From positions 4,927-68,926 of the forward strand of contig USEM01000004.1 of the NCBI GenBank assembly GCA_900553695.1: a stretch of DNA of 64,000 nucleotides, written 5' to 3'. A program made the position numbers and the translations under genes. Each line of letters opens with the position of its first letter. The first letter of the stretch is position 1. The notes beneath the pieces are model-generated. The model was given only the letters and a program-made list of their open reading frames with translations, did not search any database and was not told where the DNA came from. This document shows positions 28,237 to 37,765 of this stretch, one piece after another. The stretch is from an uncultured Clostridium sp. (GTDB lineage: Bacteria; Bacillota; Clostridia; TANB77; CAG-508).

Positions 28237-30448
28237 TTGGAAACTAATGAAAATTTAACCGAAAAGCTTGAATATATCGGCTTAGATTTAAATAACATAC
28301 CAGATAAATTAAATTTCTTTCAAAATATAAATTTTAGAGTTCGTAAAAATTATATTGAAGAAAATTATAAAGTATATAAATATGTAAATGTAAATGATAT
28401 AGAAATATTCTTAACACCAACTCATAGATTAACAGATTATACTGAAAAATATGCTAAGGCATTACCTATTGGTGCATACCTTAACATGGATACAGAGGAA
28501 AACATTGAAAGAAATGTTGAATTTTTAAAACTGCTAAAGGAATTGCAAATAGAGGATATTGAAGCATTAGATACTAAGCAAAAAGAGCTAAATAAAAACA
28601 TACCATACAATGTAAGTTTTGATAAAGACTACTTATGGCAAATCTTCTATTCAGATATTGCACACAAATACTTTATGCTAATGCCAATTAAAGAAACAGA
28701 ATGTACAGCGCTTTTCTATGTAATAAAAAAGCAACTAGAAAACAAAGATCAAATGATATATGTGCCAATTTGCTATGCAGATTATAGTAACAAATACATA
28801 GACACAGACGAAATTGATGAAATTGAAAAATACTTGTGTTTCTTTGCAAAAGACTGGCCTATGTTATATGAAGTATATGATAAAGATGAAAATTTAAGTA
28901 TAAAAATTGTTGGGAAAGCAACCATTTATGATACAATAAAAAGCGAGTATAAAATTGAGCTAAAATCTCAAGGAGAAGCCGAAGATTTTTATAAACTTTT
29001 AAAAGCGCTATTCATCCTAGAAACCCAACTTTCTTATCATTATAAATTCAAGTTAAAACTAGATAAAAAGGGCTCTGTTCATTTTATATTTGATAAAAAA
29101 GAAATTACATATAAAGACCTTGTTCCATTTATAAAAAAGGAATATATCAAAGGACTTGAAAACCTTATAAAGGCTAAAGAAAGTAAGATTAATCTCGATA
29201 AGAAACTTAAGAAACTTAAAGACTTAAGCAATAGTCTAGATAAAGAATACTATGAGAAAGAAAAACAAATATCTACATTCTTGGAATGTAAGAAAACATT
29301 TTTTGGTAGGGTAAGATATTTCATAAAATACAAAAAGGTAGTTTCTAAAACACCAGAAGAACATCCTGTAGAAAAGGAAGAAAAATCAAACCTAAAATAT
29401 TGTGAAAGAGCTGAAATTAAAGAAGTATACACATTAGAAGAGCTCTTAACTTTATACAAGAATTTAGACACAGAAACAGCTAACATAAAAGACTTAGAAT
29501 TAGATATTGAAGCAATGGAAAAAAGAATAGAGATATTGCAGCTAAAAATCAAAAATGCTAATCTTTATATAAAAGAAATAGATAATCACAAAAAAAGTAT
29601 ATTTGAATTCTGGAAGTTTACAAATAAAGATGATGCAAAACAACTAAACGAGGGAACACAAGAGGTACATCAGCCAAAGAAATTAAAGAAGACTTTCAAT
29701 TATGAACTGGATTTTGAGGACTTGTCTAGACAAATTGATAAAACAGAAAGAGAACTTTTCACCAAGGAAGAAACTGACGATATTTATGTTGCTAGCACAA
29801 ACATATTAGAAGATATAAACGATGTTTTAAACGGATATAAAATAGCAGCAGAACACTTAAATGCCTTGAAAAATGAAATGGTAAATACAGATAAAGTTAT
29901 TACCTTTGATATCTTTGGAAGTATATCATCATCAAAAGACCAAATTAGAACACTAGGAAATATAAAGCATAGAGAAAATGAAAAGAACAAATTTGCAATT
30001 TTAAATATTAATGATAATACTACATTAGATGAATACAAAAAAAGAATTGAACAAATTATAGAGAACATAAAATCATGTTTAGAAAAATATAAAAATACTG
30101 TGGAAATTCCAATTTACAAAGCTCGGAGATTTAGAAGATGGCTTAAATATATTTTATATAAACCCAGAAAATGCAATAAACCAAGTTGAAAATACCGAAA
30201 CTGATTTATATAAAATAATACTTAAAGAAAATGTAAATTGCCTTCCTCTTGCAAATATTATGTATTATAATAATAACAATAAAACACTACCACTTGGAAT
30301 GCATGTAACAGATGGAATTATTATAAATACAAAAGACTTAAAGCTAAAACAAAAAGAAAAGCTACAGAATTATATAATAAAATCAAAAGAAGACTCATCT
30401 AAGCCAAGTACATTAAAAGTAAATATATATGAATATGAAATATGCTAA
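28237..30448 (+). CDS. Large coiled-coil protein of unknown function, +1 frameshift at CGG
   Basis: Not recognised. A TTG start at 28237 follows GAGAGG. Residues 1-300 look globular; 305-345, 400-450 and 500-600 are lysine- and glutamate-rich and probably coiled coils. No membrane helix or signal peptide is seen. At 30124 the frame meets CGG; the zero frame continues 21 more codons of basic, unlikely sequence to a TGA. Dropping C30124 gives GDLEDGLNIFYINPENAINQ and 107 residues that end at 30446-30448 (TLKVNIYEYEIC) at a terminator. The full product is 736 residues. The tail has the same codon use and acidic or Asn-rich style as the body. It sits between rpmF and spoIIP. Confidence 0.78.
30124..30126 (+). 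other. +1 frameshift site GCT-CGG-A in the 736-residue protein
   Basis: Skipping C30124 gives GGA (Gly630). The +1 frame stays open for 107 codons and closes exactly at the transcription terminator. Confidence 0.78.
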
Positions 30449-30467
30449 GGACTGTCTTAGCATATTT
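30436..30467 (+). terminator. Terminator after the 736-residue protein gene
   Basis: AATATGCTAAG / CTTAGCATATT hairpin with a T-run. It overlaps the shifted-frame stop codon, which supports the +1 frame as the real end of the gene. Confidence 0.85.
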
Positions 30468-30520
30468 TTTCCTATTTGGAATATATATATTAAATAAGAC
30501 GAGTTTTAAGGAGAAATTTT

Positions 30521-31639
30521 ATGAATGTTGCTGTTATTAACTTAAGAGATATTCTAAGGTATTTAGCGAAAATATGTTTCGCTGTATTTATAGTATATTT
30601 ATCTGCTCGAGCAATTACAGCATCTAGCCAAACTCTTAAACAAGCTCTTGTAATTCAAGCAAATGGTAATTTTCTAACAAAATTAATTGATCTAAACCTA
30701 CCTCAAAATACAGAAACAAAGGAAAAAAGCAAACTAAATTTGAACAATATAATGAATATGGAATTAGCACTTTTTAATACAAAACCAAAAGAAAACATAA
30801 TATCTTCTACTACAACAAATGTTGATGCAAATACTCCAAAGCAAGAAGAAATAAAAAATATACAAACAACTTTACCAAGAACAGCAAACACTGAAGCTGT
30901 ATCAGATAGAAATTTCTCATCAAGAAAAACTCATACATATAATACAACCAATATAGATAATCAAAGTGATTATACATTAACAGAAGAAATGTTAGTACCA
31001 GATGTAGATATTTCAAATAAGAAAGATATAATAATATATCACACACATACATGCGAAAGCTATACTCCAAGCGAAGCTTACAATTATACAATGACAGGGA
31101 ATTATAGAACAACAGATGCAAACTATAATGTTATAAGAGTTGGAACAGAGCTTACAAATTATCTGGCTCAAAAAGGGTTTAATGTTATACATGATGGTTC
31201 ATATAACGATTACCCATCATATTCAGGCTCATATGACAGGTCATTAGAAGTTGCTAGCAGACTTATAGATGAAACACCATCAGATATTGTGTTAGATATT
31301 CATAGAGATGCCGTAGGGAATGGAGATACATACGGACCTACAATAATGATAGATGGAAATAGAGTAGCTCAAATGATGTTTGTAATAGGCACAGATGGAG
31401 GAGGTTTGGAACACCCTAATTGGAACCAAAACTTAAAAATCGCAATAAAAATTCAAGAAAAAGCAAATCAAATGTATCCAGGTTTATTTAGGTCAATTGT
31501 TTTAAGAAATTCAAGGTATAATCAGCATGTAGCCAAAGGTGCTAGTATAATTGAGGTTGGAGCTACAGCTAATACTTTAGAAGAATGTTTACTTAGTATG
31601 CAATGCTTAGCAAATGTGTTAGAGGAGGTATGTAAATAA
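30521..31639 (+). CDS. spoIIP: Stage II sporulation protein P
   Basis: Peptidoglycan amidase/endopeptidase of the SpoIIDMP engulfment machine. The 372 residues start with a short cytoplasmic part and one membrane helix (about 14-32), followed by a variable linker (55-160). The SpoIIP domain begins at about 170: IIIYHTHTCESYTP with the metal histidines, VLDIHRDAVG, and ASIIEVGATANTLEE. The ribosome site is TAAGGAG. Together with spoIIM, yabP and yabQ in this window it argues for sporulation ability or recent ancestry. Confidence 0.95.
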   Translation: MNVAVINLRDILRYLAKICFAVFIVYLSARAITASSQTLKQALVIQANGNFLTKLIDLNLPQNTETKEKSKLNLNNIMNMELALFNTKPKENIISSTTTNVDANTPKQEEIKNIQTTLPRTANTEAVSDRNFSSRKTHTYNTTNIDNQSDYTLTEEMLVPDVDISNKKDIIIYHTHTCESYTPSEAYNYTMTGNYRTTDANYNVIRVGTELTNYLAQKGFNVIHDGSYNDYPSYSGSYDRSLEVASRLIDETPSDIVLDIHRDAVGNGDTYGPTIMIDGNRVAQMMFVIGTDGGGLEHPNWNQNLKIAIKIQEKANQMYPGLFRSIVLRNSRYNQHVAKGASIIEVGATANTLEECLLSMQCLANVLEEVCK

Positions 31640-31692
31640 GCTTGATAAAATACTAAAATTGTGGTATTATGTAAAAATGAAAAGGGGAATAT

Positions 31693-32523
31693 ATGAAAAT
31701 TAAAGATGCAATGCAAACTGCAATTAATAAGTGTAAAGTTAATAATATTGATGAAGCTTCAAATAAAGTAAGAAGAATTATGTCTTTTATTACTGGCATT
31801 GAAAAGTCTTATTTACTAGTTCACAATATGGACGAATTAAATACAGAGCATGAAAAAAGCTTCTTTAAATACATAGAGGAATTGGTAAATGGTAGGCCAG
31901 TACAATACATATTAGGAAACCAAGAATTTATGGGTATTAACTTTATTGTGAATGAAAATGTTTTAATACCTCAACCAGATACTGAAATTTTAGTAGAAGA
32001 GACAATAAAAATTGCACAAAAATTTAGTAACCCTAAAATTCTAGATTTATGCACAGGAAGCGGAGCAATAGCAGTATCTCTATCAAAGTTTGTGCCTAAT
32101 GCAAAACTCTATGCATCAGATATAAGCCAAAAAGCATTAGAAACAGCTAAAATGAACAGTAGAAATAAAAAAATAAAATTCATACAATCAAACCTTTTTG
32201 AGAATATTAATGATATATTTGATATTATAGTAACAAATCCACCATATATAAAAACCGATGAAATAAGTATTTTAAGCAAAGAAGTTCAAAACGAACCGAC
32301 ACTTGCCCTAGATGGTGGACAAGATGGTCTAGTCTTTTATAGGCAAATTATAAAACAAGCAAATGATTATTTGAAACATAACGGATATTTATGTATGGAA
32401 ATTGGTGAAGACCAAAAAGAAGAAGTATTAGAATTAATAAAACAAGAAGCAAACTATGTAAATATTAAAACATATAAAGACTTATCAGGAAATGATAGAG
32501 TAATTACTTGCAAAAAAATATAG
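31693..32523 (+). CDS. prmC: Peptide chain release factor N5-glutamine methyltransferase
   Basis: Methylates the GGQ glutamine of release factors. The 276 residues have an N-terminal helical domain and a SAM-binding Rossmann fold (ILDLCTGSGAIAVSL), with the catalytic NPPY motif (IVTNPPYI). Its usual partner prfA is not adjacent. The ribosome site is AAAGGGGA. Confidence 0.95.
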   Translation: MKIKDAMQTAINKCKVNNIDEASNKVRRIMSFITGIEKSYLLVHNMDELNTEHEKSFFKYIEELVNGRPVQYILGNQEFMGINFIVNENVLIPQPDTEILVEETIKIAQKFSNPKILDLCTGSGAIAVSLSKFVPNAKLYASDISQKALETAKMNSRNKKIKFIQSNLFENINDIFDIIVTNPPYIKTDEISILSKEVQNEPTLALDGGQDGLVFYRQIIKQANDYLKHNGYLCMEIGEDQKEEVLELIKQEANYVNIKTYKDLSGNDRVITCKKI

Positions 32524-32641
32524 GAAAAATTGTAAAAAAACTTGTATAAATTACAGATATATGATATAAATTATGGAGTGAATAAATTTTATTATAAAAT
32601 GCCATTTGTGTATTATAATTCTGTTGAAAGGGGAAAGCCTT

Positions 32642-33394
32642 ATGGAAAATGAAGGTAATAATCAAAAGACCATATTAATAGTTGATGATGAGCAACCAAT
32701 TGTAGATATATTGGTTTATAATCTAAAAAAAGAAGGATATAACACTTTAGAAGCAAATGATGGAGTAACTGCAGTAGATATGGCGTTGAGTGAACACCCA
32801 GATTTAATATTATTAGATATTATGTTGCCTAGAATGGACGGACTTACTGTTTGTAAAAAAATAAGAACAAAATTAAATATACCTATTTTAATGCTTACAG
32901 CAAAAGATGAAGAAATAGATAAAATTTTAGGTTTAGAGCTTGGTGCAGATGACTATATTACTAAACCTTTTAGTGTAAGGGAATTAATGGCTAGAATTAA
33001 GGCAAATTTACGTAAATCAGAAATAAAACAAGAAGACGAAATAATAGAGCAAAAACCTGTTATTTCAAGTACAAATAAAATAATAGATTTAGGAGACTTG
33101 GTACTTGATTTAGAAAAAATTGAAGCTAAAGTAAAAGGAAGACCTATCGATTTAACACTTAGAGAATTTGAATTTTTGAAATTTTTAGCACTTCAAAAAG
33201 GACAAGCAGCAACAAGAGAAAAACTTTTAAAGAATGTTTGGGGTTATGATTATTTTGGAGATATAAGAACAGTAGATGTTCTAGTAAGAAGAATAAGAAG
33301 GAAAATTGAAAAAGATACAGCCGACCCTAAAATTCTTGTAACTAAGAGAGGAATAGGTTATTGTATTAAATCAGGAGATTCTGGTGAACAATAA
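32642..33394 (+). CDS. PhoB/WalR-type response regulator
   Basis: DNA-binding half of a two-component system. The start is ATG 32642 behind GAAAGGGGA. The 250 residues have a receiver domain with Asp59 as phospho-acceptor (LILLDIMLPRMDG), Thr in MLTAKDEE and Lys in ITKPFSV. A linker of about 30 residues is longer than usual. The winged-helix domain has LREFEFLKFLA and RTVDVLVRRIRRKIE. The kinase gene overlaps its 3' end or follows within 20 bases, so they work as a pair. It may be the WalRK or PhoPR system; the YycHI genes that mark WalRK are absent. Confidence 0.93.
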   Translation: MENEGNNQKTILIVDDEQPIVDILVYNLKKEGYNTLEANDGVTAVDMALSEHPDLILLDIMLPRMDGLTVCKKIRTKLNIPILMLTAKDEEIDKILGLELGADDYITKPFSVRELMARIKANLRKSEIKQEDEIIEQKPVISSTNKIIDLGDLVLDLEKIEAKVKGRPIDLTLREFEFLKFLALQKGQAATREKLLKNVWGYDYFGDIRTVDVLVRRIRRKIEKDTADPKILVTKRGIGYCIKSGDSGEQ

Positions 33395-33413
33395 GAAAGG
33401 ATTAAAACTCACA

Positions 33414-34826
33414 ATGTTTAGAAGTGTACAGGTAAAAATAATACTAATGATAATGGTACTTGCAATTTTAATGTTTGTATCTTATGGACTAATTACAATA
33501 CAGTCATTAAAACAACTTGCGATGCCAGAAAATGTTATTAACAAAAGTATTGTAACAATGTTAATTATAACCGTGGCTTTTATGATTATTTCTATCCTTA
33601 TTATTTGGTTCACGTCAAAAGTAATTACTAGACCACTCTACAAATTAATAGAAAGTGCTGAAAAGGTTACTGAGGATAAAGAACTAAAAAACTTTAAATT
33701 TGAAAACACCAAAAGAAATACAGAAATTGATGAACTAATTAATGTTTTTGAAACAATGACAGCAGGACTTAAGGAAAACTTAAACAAGGTTACAACACAA
33801 AAAAAGCAAATTGAAACAATATTACAACACATGACAGATGGTATTATAGCTTTTGATTTAGAGGGAAATATAATCCACATTAATTCTGCAGCTAAAAAAT
33901 TACTTGAACTAGATGACAATCAAAACACTTTTGCAACAATTTTCAGTAAAATAAATACAGATATAAACCTTGAAAAGATTGTTTATTTAGAAGATTGGAC
34001 AACATCAGAGACAAGAGCTAACATAAATGATAGATATCTAAAGATCTTTTTTGCATCGTTCAAAAATGAATTAGATAGACCAGCAGGAGTAATTGCACTA
34101 ATACAAGATATAACTGAACATGTTAAACTAGATAATATGAGAAAAGAATTTATTGCAGACGTATCACATGAATTAAAAACACCATTAACATCAATTATGG
34201 GATATGCAGAAACCTTATCGACATCTGAGTATGACCCAGAAATGCAGGAAAGATTTTTAAAAGTTATAAATACAGAAGCACTTAGAATGACCAAACTTGT
34301 TAATGACCTATTAACATTATCAAAATATGATAATGCAGAAACAAAATGGGAAAAAGTTGAGTTTAATTTAGGGGATTTAGTTAAATCTTGCCAAGAAAAC
34401 TTACAGATTGAAACAAATAGAAAACACCAAAAAGTTGAATGTTTTGTTACAGCAAATGTTCCAACAATATATGCTGATAAAGATGGAATCGAAAGAGTTA
34501 TATTAAATATTCTTTCAAATAGCATAAAATATACAGAAGATGGTGGGACAATAAAAATATATGTAGGTTTTGTATATAACGATGCATATATAAAAATAAT
34601 TGATAATGGTATAGGAATACCAGAAAAAGATTTAGACAGAATTTTTGAAAGATTCTATAGAGTTGATAAAGCTCGTACCAGAAAAATGGGTGGAACAGGG
34701 CTAGGATTATCTATAGCAAAGGAGATTCTAGATAAAAATAATGGAAGAATTGATATAAAAAGTGAAGTAGGAAAGGGAACAGAAGTTGTTATTACTATTC
34801 CAACAGCACTAAAAGATGAAACATAA
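33414..34826 (+). CDS. Sensor histidine kinase (PhoR/WalK-type)
   Basis: Membrane sensor kinase, partner of the regulator upstream. Two transmembrane helices (about 8-30 and 45-66) enclose only a short loop. A HAMP-like linker, a PAS domain (about 130-225, MTDGIIAFDLEGNIIHIN), the HisKA domain (FIADVSHELKTPLTSIMGY, phospho-histidine in VSHE) and a HATPase domain (NAD: NILSNSIKYT; GTGLGLSIAKEIL) follow. I prefer ATG 33414. A GTG at 33384 with AGGAGA upstream is a possible longer start overlapping the regulator. Confidence 0.92.
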   Translation: MFRSVQVKIILMIMVLAILMFVSYGLITIQSLKQLAMPENVINKSIVTMLIITVAFMIISILIIWFTSKVITRPLYKLIESAEKVTEDKELKNFKFENTKRNTEIDELINVFETMTAGLKENLNKVTTQKKQIETILQHMTDGIIAFDLEGNIIHINSAAKKLLELDDNQNTFATIFSKINTDINLEKIVYLEDWTTSETRANINDRYLKIFFASFKNELDRPAGVIALIQDITEHVKLDNMRKEFIADVSHELKTPLTSIMGYAETLSTSEYDPEMQERFLKVINTEALRMTKLVNDLLTLSKYDNAETKWEKVEFNLGDLVKSCQENLQIETNRKHQKVECFVTANVPTIYADKDGIERVILNILSNSIKYTEDGGTIKIYVGFVYNDAYIKIIDNGIGIPEKDLDRIFERFYRVDKARTRKMGGTGLGLSIAKEILDKNNGRIDIKSEVGKGTEVVITIPTALKDET

Positions 34827-34844
34827 GAAAGAAGGAATTTTTAA

Positions 34845-35477
34845 ATGAATCCAAAAATTAAAAATGCACTTGAGTGGACTTATTGTATATTAATCGCAGT
34901 GGTAATTGCTTTAGCTGTTAAATATTTCATTGGAACACCAACAGTTGTAAAACAAACATCTATGAATAATACATTATCAGAAGGGCAAAGACTATGGCTT
35001 AATAGATGGATTAGAACTGTAAAAGGAGAATACAAAGTAGGCGACATTATAACATTTGAAGCACCAAGTGTAACATATCCATCTTTAAATCAAATTAATT
35101 ATAATAAACCTGTAGCTATATATTATAATAATCATAAAGGATTACTTAATAAATTTGTATACTATGTTTTAGAAACAACAAAACAAAGCTATATAAAAAG
35201 AGTTATAGGAGTAGCAGGAGACCATATAAAGATTGAAGATGGCAAAGTATATAGAAATGGTGAACTTTTAGATGAACCATATTTGCAAGAAGTGATTTCT
35301 ACATATGGTAAAACATACTCAGACATAATAGTGCCAGAAGGTACAGTGTTTGCAATGGGTGATAATAGAGAACATAGCACAGACTGTAGAGATTTTGGTT
35401 GCATTCCTGTGGAGAAAATAGAAAGCAGAGTTGCCTTTAGATTCTGGCCACTTAATAAATTTGGAAAGATTAAATAA
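34845..35477 (+). CDS. lepB: Signal peptidase I
   Basis: Membrane serine protease that removes signal peptides. The 210 residues have one N-terminal transmembrane helix (about 11-30), catalytic Ser39 (VKQTSMNNTL) and the lysine region YIKRVIGVAGDHI. The box-E motif is FAMGDNREHSTDCRDFG. An insert of about 30 residues lies between boxes. holB follows after two bases. Confidence 0.95.
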   Translation: MNPKIKNALEWTYCILIAVVIALAVKYFIGTPTVVKQTSMNNTLSEGQRLWLNRWIRTVKGEYKVGDIITFEAPSVTYPSLNQINYNKPVAIYYNNHKGLLNKFVYYVLETTKQSYIKRVIGVAGDHIKIEDGKVYRNGELLDEPYLQEVISTYGKTYSDIIVPEGTVFAMGDNREHSTDCRDFGCIPVEKIESRVAFRFWPLNKFGKIK

Positions 35478-35479
35478 AA

Positions 35480-36382
35480 ATGTTTGAAAATATTATTGGA
35501 AATAACGAAAATAAAAAGATATTAAGTAAATCTATTCTAACAAACAGTGTTTCACATAGCTATATTTTTTCTGGAATATCTGGCATAGGTAAATTCCTAT
35601 TTGCCAAAGAATTTGCAAAAGCAATTCTTTGTACTGGGGAACCAAAACCATGTAATATATGTAAGTCATGTGAAAGTATTGAAAATGGAAACAACCCAGA
35701 CCTTGTTATTATAGATGAACAAGCAAATAGTATAAAAACAGAACAAATAAAAGAACTTACAAGTGATGTTTTAGAAAAACCTATTAAAGGGAGCAAAAAA
35801 ATCTATATAATAAATAATAGTGAAAACATGACAAAAGAAGCACAAAATGCTCTTCTAAAAACACTTGAAGAACCACCTGAATATGCTGTAATAATACTGG
35901 TAACTAGCAACGAAAACTTGCTTCTAAACACAATAAAATCAAGATGCATAAAAATACTATTCAGTAATCTAAGTGACGAAGAAATCTTAGAATACTTTAA
36001 AAGAAATCATGAAGACATAAGCAAAACAATGGTAAGCACTTTTGGTGGAAGCATAGAAAGAGCAATTAACTTAAAAGATAAAATTGAAATATATGAAAAA
36101 ATTAAAAATGTTTTTGAAAATATAGAGCAGCTTAACGAATTGGAAGTTTTAAGATTAAAAGATGATGTATTAAATGATAAAGATGAAATCTTCTCAATTT
36201 TAGATTATATTAACACATGTTTTTATAATAAAATGATTAACAATATTTCTAAAGCAGAAAAGTACAACAACTGTATACAGGCTGTTGAAGAAGCAAAAAC
36301 AAGACTTAGAAGAAACAGTAATTATGATATGACAATAGATAATCTTCTATTTGCAATAGAAAGGAGCATTACGAATGGCTAA
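35480..36382 (+). CDS. holB: DNA polymerase III delta' subunit
   Basis: Clamp-loader subunit. The 300 residues show the RuvB-like AAA fold with a zinc-binding module (CTGEPKPCNICKSCESI), a degenerate P-loop (GISGIGKFLFAKEF), and the sensor region TKEAQNALLKTLEEPPE. It overlaps ricT by eight bases. The order holB-ricT is standard in Bacillota (holB-yaaT), which supports both calls. Confidence 0.94.
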   Translation: MFENIIGNNENKKILSKSILTNSVSHSYIFSGISGIGKFLFAKEFAKAILCTGEPKPCNICKSCESIENGNNPDLVIIDEQANSIKTEQIKELTSDVLEKPIKGSKKIYIINNSENMTKEAQNALLKTLEEPPEYAVIILVTSNENLLLNTIKSRCIKILFSNLSDEEILEYFKRNHEDISKTMVSTFGGSIERAINLKDKIEIYEKIKNVFENIEQLNELEVLRLKDDVLNDKDEIFSILDYINTCFYNKMINNISKAEKYNNCIQAVEEAKTRLRRNSNYDMTIDNLLFAIERSITNG

Positions 36383-37278
36383 CATTATAGGAGTACGCTT
36401 TAAAAAAGCAGGTAAAATATATTTTTTTGATCCAGATGGAAAGCAAGTCAAAAAAGGCGAACATGTAATTGTAGAAACATCAATGGGTATGGAATATGGT
36501 GAGGTTGTAATAGCAAATAGACAGCTTCCTCAAGAAAAAATAGTTGCACCATTAAAAAAGATAATAAGAGTTGCAACACCACGGTGATGCAAGACAAAAC
36601 ATAGAAAATAAGAAGCAAGAAAAAGAAGCCTTTAAGACTTGTGAAAAGAAAATAAAAGAACATGGCCTAGACATGAAACTAATGGATGTAGAATTTAAAT
36701 TCGATAAAAGTAAAATACTATTTTTCTTTACAGCAGATGGAAGAATAGATTTTAGAGAATTAGTAAGAGATCTAGCTTCAGTATATAAAACAAGAATAGA
36801 AATGAGACAAGTTGGTGTAAGGGATGAAGTAAGAAGAATAGGTGGAAATGGTGTTTGTGGTAGAGAATTATGCTGTTGCTCATTTTTAGGTAACTTTGAA
36901 ACAGTTTCAATAAAAATGGCAAAGGAACAAAATGTTTCTCTAAACCCTTCAAAAATATCAGGAAATTGTGGGAGATTAATGTGTTGCCTACAATATGAGC
37001 AAAATGTTTATGAAGAGAAGCTAAAAAAACTACCTAAAATAGGTGCAATAGTAAAAACACAAGATGGACAAGGTGAAGTTTGTGGGTTGGAAACATTAAA
37101 AGAAATTGTTAAAGTAAAATTTAAAGATGGGGATGAAACATTTTTTAGAAAATATAATGCTAAAGATATAAAGATAATAAAAAATATAGAAAAAGAAAGC
37201 AACGAAATTAGTAAAGAAGATTTAGCAGAATTAAAGAAAATGGAAGAACTAGATAAAAGAGACAAAAAGAACTCTTGA
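36375..37278 (+). CDS. ricT: PSP1-domain regulator RicT (YaaT), +1 frameshift at CGG
   Basis: Member of the RicT-RicA-RicF complex that tunes RNase Y and, in Bacillus, sporulation and competence. The first 69 residues start MANIIGVRFKKAGKIYFFDP and reach IIRVATP. CGG at 36582 is followed directly by TGA in that frame. Dropping C36582 gives GDARQNIENKKQEKEAFKT and the rest of PSP1: FFFTADGRIDFRELVRDLA, then GVCGRELCCCSFLG and GNCGRLMCCLQYE with the cluster-binding cysteines. The 300-residue product is full length. Without the shift nothing of the cysteine-bearing part would be made. Confidence 0.9.
36582..36584 (+). other. +1 frameshift site CCA-CGG-T in ricT
   Basis: CGG followed immediately by TGA in the zero frame. 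The +1 reading GGT (Gly70) GAT GCA rejoins the conserved PSP1 domain. Confidence 0.88.
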
Positions 37279-37323
37279 ACAAAGTTACAAACAAGGCAAA
37301 ACTTGAAGTAGTATAAATAGTAA

Positions 37324-37509
<186 letters not shown>

Positions 37510-37539
37510 AAAAATTTATATTTTTAATATTCGTTTAAG

Positions 37540-37645
37540 GAAAGGTGATTATAATTATAACATAAACAACATGTATAACAACCAAAAAATATCACCCCAA
37601 ATATTATGAATAAAAGATTATATGTCTTTTATTCATTTTTTTTTA
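37540..37645 (+). other. Intergenic segment ending in a strong terminator
   Basis: Between ferredoxin and glmM there is an AAGGAAAGGTGA ribosome-site-like block at about 37538, a possible 12-codon frame (MYNNQKISPQIL) and a perfect terminator (GAATAAAAGA / TCTTTTATTC plus nine or more T, 37607-37645). It may be only the end of the ferredoxin transcript, or a small RNA or peptide. No more can be supported. Confidence 0.5.
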
Positions 37646-37673
37646 ATAATTTTGAAAATTTTCCAAAAAACTA

Positions 37674-37703
37674 TTGCATTTTTAGTACAAAAAAATATAT
37701 AAT
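37674..37703 (+). promoter_or_regulatory. Promoter of glmM
   Basis: TTGCAT (37674-37679), 18-bp spacer, TATAAT (37698-37703). Confidence 0.7.
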
Positions 37704-37765
37704 AGTACCAAGTTAAAAAAACTTAAAAATGTAATTTGCAATAATGAAAGGACTTAGATTTTATT

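Noticed and set aside
18174..36584. Stop-codon read-through at the toxin and ricT sites, where CGG is followed by TAA or TGA
   Set aside because: Read-through would stay in the zero frame, where the sequence is not protein-like; the conserved continuation is in +1.
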